Source of the DNA: an uncultured Bacteroidales bacterium
GTDB taxonomy: Bacteria; Bacteroidota; Bacteroidia; Bacteroidales; P3
Assembly: GCA_910586395.1 (NCBI GenBank)
Contig: CAJUFX010000004.1
Location: forward strand, 125,998-167,781
Direction of reading: 5' to 3'
DNA length: 41,784 nt
The position numbers and the translations under genes were made by a program. The notes under the pieces were generated by a model, which was given only the letters and a program-made list of their open reading frames with translations, did not search any database and had not been told where the DNA came from. Positions 40,601-41,784 of this stretch are shown in pieces (the first letter of the stretch is position 1; each line of letters begins with the position of its first letter).

Positions 40601-41784
40601 CCCGCTACCGTCAATACGGCCATTGTCTTTTGCGGATTGGTCTGAACTTTTATCGTCCATGTGGTGGAAGCCATCGTGCTACTTTTTTCAAAACCATGCG
40701 TCGCATCAAAGATGACCCCCCCCCCGAAATCCGGATTAGCCGTAGGTTGCACCAATGGATTTTGATCGTGCTCGTTAGACGATGCCAAACAAGAAGGCGA
40801 CCAACCGTAAGCACCATCCGCGTCGCACAACTCCTGACGAATGACCCATTGCCAATCGGTAACCGTAACGCCCGCCGGCGCCGTAGCGAACATATCGAAT
40901 GAGCCACTCTTCGTACCGCAGTCATAGTTTGTAATTGTAAACTCCGGCGCAGCCTGCGGCTTGGTCGGTGCGATAATAATGGTATCCGTCTCTGTGACAC
41001 ACCCGTTGTTCCACACATGCCTTACATAGTAAGTCCCCGGGTCGGACAAAAGTTGCAACTCTCCCCTTACGCTGGTGGAAGTTCCGTTGGCACTCTTGTC
41101 AATGCCATTCGCAATTTGACGGATAACGGCTGAACTTACAGCACTGGTACCATCGGACGTCTTAGGGTAATAACAAGTCGAACTCCAGGTAGGATGGGAC
41201 GGGCTATACGAGCAGTTATACCGCAAATACACCTTTGTATTTTCCTGCATGCCGCTTACGACATCCCATGCGCCCGAAGTTACCGTACGCGTATAATCCT
41301 CCGACATGCCCTGTGTATTGCCGAAAACACTGCTCACATGCAGATACAATTTGGGCAAGGTAGCGACCTTCGCTTCAGCGGTTTTCGACGAGACCTCCTT
41401 GCCGGTAGCCTTGGAGCCTTCGTACACCGATAATTTGAATTTGCTTAATCCCAGCGATTTATAGGCGGCCGCCGACATCGTGACCGTCAGTTCCACCGAC
41501 TTGTCGGTCGTCGCGCTGTTCGATCCGTCCGCAAACTCCATCTTCACGTCGCTCCATGCCCCCGTACCGTTGAGAACGTTGGAATTACCGTCCATATCCA
41601 TGAACGAAGTGTGCTGGTCATCGCCGAACACATAGTGGTAGGCACCGCGCGTCGCACCCTGCGGAATCTTGATGGTACCCTTAAGCACCACATCATCGCC
41701 CGGACAGAACGAACCGCTGTGCCCCGGAGCAAAAGAGGGTTCGAATTGGGTCAATTCCGGAACCTGCTCGATGAAGATACCGCC
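25684..41784 (-). CDS. Giant T9SS cargo protein with type B C-terminal domain (partial, at least 5366 aa)
   Basis: One frame stays open from the right edge of the window to the stop at 25684. The N-terminus, signal peptide and true start lie outside. The TTG at 41754 is only an internal Leu codon, since coding continues before it as GGIFIEQVPE. The product is a long chain of Ig/PKD-like modules, many with a pattern of CxG or CDG, a Trp or Tyr core (YQWY, WTYRW) and a closing Cys. At least nine modules share a W-x-x-S-x-DG-x-x-W-like motif. Three superunits of about 600 residues are visible. The last 83 residues are a type B sorting domain, so surface display through the T9SS is expected. In size it resembles SprB-like adhesins. 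Function is unproven. A G10 tract lies near the visible 5' end. Confidence 0.9.
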   Translation of the reverse strand, partial: GGIFIEQVPELTQFEPSFAPGHSGSFCPGDDVVLKGTIKIPQGATRGAYHYVFGDDQHTSFMDMDGNSNVLNGTGAWSDVKMEFADGSNSATTDKSVELTVTMSAAAYKSLGLSKFKLSVYEGSKATGKEVSSKTAEAKVATLPKLYLHVSSVFGNTQGMSEDYTRTVTSGAWDVVSGMQENTKVYLRYNCSYSPSHPTWSSTCYYPKTSDGTSAVSSAVIRQIANGIDKSANGTSTSVRGELQLLSDPGTYYVRHVWNNGCVTETDTIIIAPTKPQAAPEFTITNYDCGTKSGSFDMFATAPAGVTVTDWQWVIRQELCDADGAYGWSPSCLASSNEHDQNPLVQPTANPDFGGGVIFDATHGFEKSSTMASTTWTIKVQTNPQKTMAVLTVAGGVAKPATEWRFSNSLLGWWMPTADIAAQQTACQQQTGAAAFHWASAANKWVYVRYQTADGWSEWAAGFTRVANPMDATPKGTSMSFETAYAGKDFSVSCGQEYVWTTGGNDYTVKHPGPDFLTAPPADTAVVAGSPVRLYFTTNVATNNAKFELLADLLWQVSTDGNTWTTWATTPAGTTVGNESFITEKGMLAVLAAPSLRYPTQEEQYRIVYNASCVLDPTKDGLSNYSKPVTVSMASNLEKGEIVAIVNGVPQTGSYLTLCDDKIDLMIRNQEPGATLQWQMSADGNNYSDWPNMTADQVVFNLFPALNTIDKTVYDNGKSYWFRVLVTKDGETVKTASFEVKKHYVQKPTLAGKTAKLTTSGICDGEKFEMTVGLSQMWLVADQYQLEAAPNGGSVFAGPVGKNTGYTPSPVTLTYEVDGVTAMNNANLRFKNTNDGCTAYSDTVQIKVLAKPTAGTISPTEFCPGQPVTMVYSGTNSNYFKWAYSDFAAGGMHDVADTSASVLTMVIPETALYNNNVTIQVTPKNRRIASNLTGAGYDTTICAASVVSQNVKKADNCDVTLTANPTTFCANDLQDVTLTMTPAQPATSGIVLRYKQGGTTYNNVPSDKYTLNAATANGYETLTVDKSFFGTVTAGNTPVEFVVVVTPQGGTALSPSGAASVTVKATPTINNKTIALNPPAGVCAGETLQIGSGASASAGTPAYKWIYATSQANVTAKTFLDVPSGDGIHTGTTGKVLTLATTSANRTVLNTRFYGLTVSATDNGCTVRDTTAFIQPIINPLPDTANFITSISADAVTEAGNGKAVTINVCNGTSMTLKVNTNDGLQTGSLKHTDYTYTWYNGSTQLSSGVTNSGNKGSQYVIPTASASGKQTFRCVVAAKAKLDDGSEVCERSVFATFNVNYSACDPDKITDGKTEYSKTKAFEVCEEDLTWWEVYVVPANIPAGAPAAVTSVTLYHSTDRTGQTTPYAAMTFVSDYVFNPKAAGAPAAVKTPGSHYYYAKIERTGYSPTYTDTVEYVIGAMPAITIDPAGGVYLSTDNPTAPGFTPGTDKTLAVCVGTPVFLQMRGLPESGNGDTKPDNGKVGGSYHWYKSASSLTVPPATPPTSGAFASHDAVLSLTGSGQASASDAGYYYAYRSYVRTTTVNSSATTKSCTKLFPTPAVGQLTVNPKPALPTAMAGETKNLCDGDAFDLTTTTTPAAPAAGTTWTYRWHKKRGTGSTVIAYPADGTSKLPNLNAISVTADADGATAKVTDVYTLKVYGQTAEGCVDSTAALTGITVNITPLPSLTAPTVTVNPASGAICAGATATLSVPAVSVSGSTVAYQWYRLRAGDGVTPDPTQDQSISGATGTSYTTPATAAAAGSYYVHITATPTGNAACSAAVNTAVVAVTVNPLPELGGAFTATTGGVAGYQTSVCKDETPILTVVQNDALGYTYTYTWPTAGGTSSPVTGGSCWKLNASETANAPATKTYALKVRATTAAGCTKDTTLTFTVEVSACDKDAVQNGRDGTARDEHTPFTVCVGEAAAAWPTVKIVAQNMAGRTIEKIELFHSYNSKADADFRSIKSTVPNALTGDLTFDPSTETVSGHDFKQPGSHYYYAVVTRTGNNNNLKTSVVEYVVGAMPEPTVVNGASIMVSLEATQAAAVTAGDDNSLTMCAGPHAYLHLKDMPALPAGTTHTKYEWFKGTGATVPADPKAAAAAGATSVGTTGTVDLGATAGITAKQTDYYYSYHTFARTTPINSTSANQTCDTIYKIGTAGVRIVNPMPVMPTQMDAQTLPVCDGATVSLTPKNIDAKPAAPTGTTWTYRWYKNGTAVSPVAGDAPATSDGYSFTAVHGGTPGANNNTVVSDKYTLQVYAETADGCADSVLLNNTVTVQITPEPYADKPVVEATGGGTGTDGKPYVCEGATVTLRLKNDPLPNNGKAVTYKWYKKDGTNRTALQNGDVYQGVELKSLTVTGKETDQFGMTLAGEYLLVATVKMNNANCTAEVVSDAFELAFSERPEVRVTNESATDFSLCPGEETELSVKLDAATESEVAAGTATVTYQWYKGGKTAAVSGATAATLNVQSTDVGTPTTSDLSAQYFVKVTKLTVGYNCPTEVWSDAASATAGNGGIGKAFTVKVLANCDPEAIVDKDAPTVVLTPATATAICSAEADPGKTFMLKASGGRPAVTKATWYYAPVTEDAGGKLVMGAIQKGKECSNIASGATACPFSTKTDGSMTAPGEWRLWVDVERDGANTATTDTIHFVIRPNPTLTNESSLKAVMQKKGETTEVPDHLVCEGTEIQLQLNTAPALNTLTDSKDKTETRTETITNKWICTNCSSSTGLSTDAVYSFKAPGSGRNSVTATDAPDAATFQGDYELTQTYTRAYQRTGAPTYNITCPVVNGTTPLEKQFPVSVFTSVAPKGTLADAAGKTAMSYCTTDLDGASLKLVFTPQTSGTQPTPAAEVTEWEYSADNGANWTSWQAADGTTPNELTIGLTDSKLTLPAAGAVKTYQFRAQVANGPCDKEIGTYTLSLYGALTAGTLTAPQAVCTGASNTNISVTASGFAPANATIHFVLYETDPSAGGATETVPKDVTGAAGSAKADLALPSTPTEPTKYYVRYEVKNPETASPCAKVYSDVKEVMVYPSGEIRYTGANGREVCFQSGETVTFDIVQNNTTGFDLYAFDRPVTAADLKAQIIAGSVSPIATENDKATSVTATYDNKMYENQTYYYFVAKTGLYAIDKSAACAMSIAETTIKTIKPLTQAVIAWEHTTADPLVIDEGLSHKITLTGGEHQRVDRAEIAATLHYAPDNGSGQPDKAQEQTRPNFMTGYEFQFTQTGLWHFWVVVDGTPCDDEESNVIKAQVNASTKLLLEGENEICSDGDIELAIKVSGNNADNVDASTIQWQYSKDDGANWTDLNAGSPAEGGTVTVSATSPFTMTWSGRPAPGLSAGPAAYKFKLKYSTTGGTSDETPAYAVTVYPKPYLSSMDALNLPHAICDQTPFDIKLKDGVTATQANVTGIVWTLQFTQKDPATAQESDWTTKSKDASGDVLHRASNLTDSGYYRLRITGNKVCASVTSNAALLTVNAKPKAGKLSMTPDPACYDGNATITLTGYTGKITGYEYHPLRDRADQVNVGDSVWRSVLDPSAAFPVSLDGLSNPMPADGYPATWTWKHATHGYSLRALVSNGVCDPAITGMKIQIYDTIKVSKNPTDCPVLVNEKGYPTEDVTFTAKAVTAGVKYVNGTALVPWTDGQLVYQWRVSFDDGRNWKNLEGNVENAGTASVTIKPGYFQDVVTNNLITEDKLSSIRFRCLVVTPSSICEHSVRTEPAYFTPQTTLHAGTVEPEGTASGCFYYGDTMVLYHNGAKGHGTIVHEWIINKAGTNSHHRDNLQTLTEAGLKFRYGTDANGNEDRRRVYISTKEHPQDWWLNKAIHVFVTDDKHSQTDWYDENGDAVTDLFAEWDVCLREKPVWTMRNDTICSTDASVAFTMDPGTADFDKVKITTMVFDVKPMKDGKIRTSNLVYVNPAATPAEKWAGTCSYDDNNIPAVSWILNAELSKDTVTLTLNRNGDRFHELYDSMEIRAVVYTDCSQEYDTAYALLRIDRGVKALTSAQTTLAVCEGGSVDLEAAIERFSATIPSEIAWKWQRRGTSGDASTDSDAGNANTFTGTTTKGIPDPVKLTLDPVQPSDSGIWVLKTETACGEAKELEFKLNVEVKPTWKDDLTIADDDICAGKSALELDAVLNVNWQPDIKWERAKTAAGPWAEVADDGTITVTADYGTPHQAHLSLDIDPTYVSDSGYYRIAVTAPVGSACKDFSMYSAVKYVHIDTTPQITLSRSKWELSSGTPSSVLTATVSNPKPAVGSGASCEQKPAVWYVLYADGMQKGAAYNAAVSVEDFVKTAEGLPFANAMTDTYKDDGSGGVLTLTDVPLGLDSISVFMRVENCCGITNSDTVLIRVQDALALGATLPDTVCEGSAAYLKATANMNIDDAAKRSWEYTTGADDNTWKPVPMTDWNATETMNNSVAVLTIPDVPYSMDGYRFRFKVSDGGDKYSDPDATLVVRPVENLHILVTANPNPASDYAGFNQTTLEATVYVGGQPKEDGSLPDDAVILTDEQRALYGYETFDWYQIAPSKGVASADKPVNTPNDASGLFITDATGDALHAANLTVKPLTYEKHDSTHYFAVLRSGCFEASDHVDQQDGTLFAGRHSDTATLRIYEDLLLEWHADYMYTADTLPFGTTVEDLEAMDLPTGLVIGVHLENEDPAAKHQISSAYYLTCGLGDAYTILNVELRKGVQSEVDEIAIATRQWHYRKTADDEWHAIADDKRYGGDEDPELGEIFDMKHSRRELELLGVTYDMNGWQFMSVALADSVGENADGSANYRYRDTTPVLTLVVSEPIDENLAFLPDKAQEEPCRGHDYTFALNAEHESYNYAWEIKRPGAADYEPLPELDGLSVFDYGQAEPEESGTMIRATVSNYCGEKQVEAELIVMTVDISPDTLNLCANELYELTATPHNAGDNPTFQWLIDGAEVAGATGATFVFDPATAPAREDGKHAVDVRVTADPALPFVNPTACASALVTVRPLPSDGHLNLQAEPSTVTVVDSATISVSGLEAGSTVVWSPAEWLHDPTAAATSTRPIPQSGSHWFYATVTNEYGCTITDSVELIVSSSFTLDSTGLAVVVPPLLPWLDEDGNETADTTLQMVAKGDTLRFTACENSVAFVTLFASGGDPVLVYAWEGIEPLTDEELAAYGYAPLPDSVFALFLDGETTEFGCTITERNGEGLSVHVQMYVAYYLTQHVALEAIPTMRHNRYYENQIVFFTAHPNRFSWYHFYDYNPLADGEGVVSQHGAKNLYKTDYVYEEGADRTVYVSVTDGHGCRSYDSVAVTVLPLPNAMVLNDPNYPEANILFPEFEVEIHDSWGRLVKAMDDGLGWNGERGGKQVEGGTYYYRVKLPTVDGFTYVKGAVTVFTKKK
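25687..25935 (-). other. Type B T9SS sorting domain of the giant protein
   Basis: The final 83 codons begin LPNAM and contain the hallmark VEIHDSWGRLV, GLGWNGERGGK, GGTYYYRVKL and YVKGAVTVF segments of the gliding-motility-associated type B domain, ending in three Lys. The PNGDG-type loop is replaced by VLNDPNYPEAN. Confidence 0.88.
32300..37875 (-). repeat. Three tandem superunits within the giant protein
   Basis: Units begin at ACDPD (37875), ACDKD (36096) and NCDPE (34209), 593 and 629 codons apart. The first two share the order: Asp/Cys opening, a PGSHYYY strand followed by EYVxGAMP, a Cys-x-Gly module with a tyrosine-rich end, and a CDG module with TWTYRW and YTLxVYxxTAxGCxDS. The third is more diverged (VCEGTE, FVIRPNP). 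The end near 32300 is approximate. Confidence 0.6.
40716..40725 (-). repeat. G10 homopolymer inside the giant gene
   Basis: Ten consecutive C on the plus strand give G10 on the coding strand, encoding the Gly-Gly-Gly of DFGGGVIFD. It is the longest homopolymer noticed in the window and lies about 350 codons from the visible start. The frame is intact here. Confidence 0.92.

Noticed and set aside
41752..41754. TTG as the start codon of the giant gene
   Set aside because: Coding continues upstream to the window edge in the same frame, and no signal peptide follows the TTG, so it is an internal Leu codon.

Overview
The window reads as a chromosomal segment of a fairly GC-rich member of the Bacteroidota, most likely Bacteroidales. 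The reasons are Bacteroidota-type promoters (TTTG, 19-20 bp, then a TAnnTTTG-like box), a GT5-only starch-synthase-like gene followed by a DUF4270 lipoprotein and glmS, PorP/SprF-family barrels, and type IX secretion (T9SS) type B C-terminal domains. No rRNA, tRNA, CRISPR array or transposase gene was seen.

Region 1 (1-5256). A plus-strand housekeeping run reads folE, radA, panC, parE. It sits behind two copies of the same promoter sequence that flank a nested inverted repeat (67-182). It ends at a strong hairpin terminator (5086-5120). Next to the terminator lies a palindromic, MITE-like element with TA at both ends (5134-5256), whose right end supplies the stop codon of the convergent glmS gene.

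Region 2 (5254-10563, minus strand). A GT5-domain protein, a DUF4270 lipoprotein and glmS follow one another downstream of a recognisable promoter at about 9418-9448. Upstream lies folK. Its reading frame carries an insertion of about 85 codons of tandem-repeat DNA inside the catalytic loop of the enzyme, and a decayed copy of its own 3' end follows it.

Region 3 (10564-16768, minus strand). A complete tripartite RND efflux operon (adaptor, HAE1-type pump, outer-membrane lipoprotein factor) is translationally coupled by overlapping start and stop codons. A candidate promoter lies just upstream.

Region 4 (16775-41784, minus strand). This 25 kb block is the most remarkable part. It holds two consecutive pairs, each a giant secreted multi-domain protein with a type B sorting domain followed by a PorP/SprF-like outer-membrane protein. 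The first giant has at least 5366 residues and runs off the right edge of the window. The second has about 2282 residues. Spacings of 8-20 bp suggest one transcript. By analogy with sprB/sprF in gliding Bacteroidota, each PorP/SprF protein is probably the dedicated secretion or anchoring partner of the giant encoded just before it. Each giant gene also carries a long G/C homopolymer inside its coding sequence (10 and 8 nt), which could allow on/off switching.
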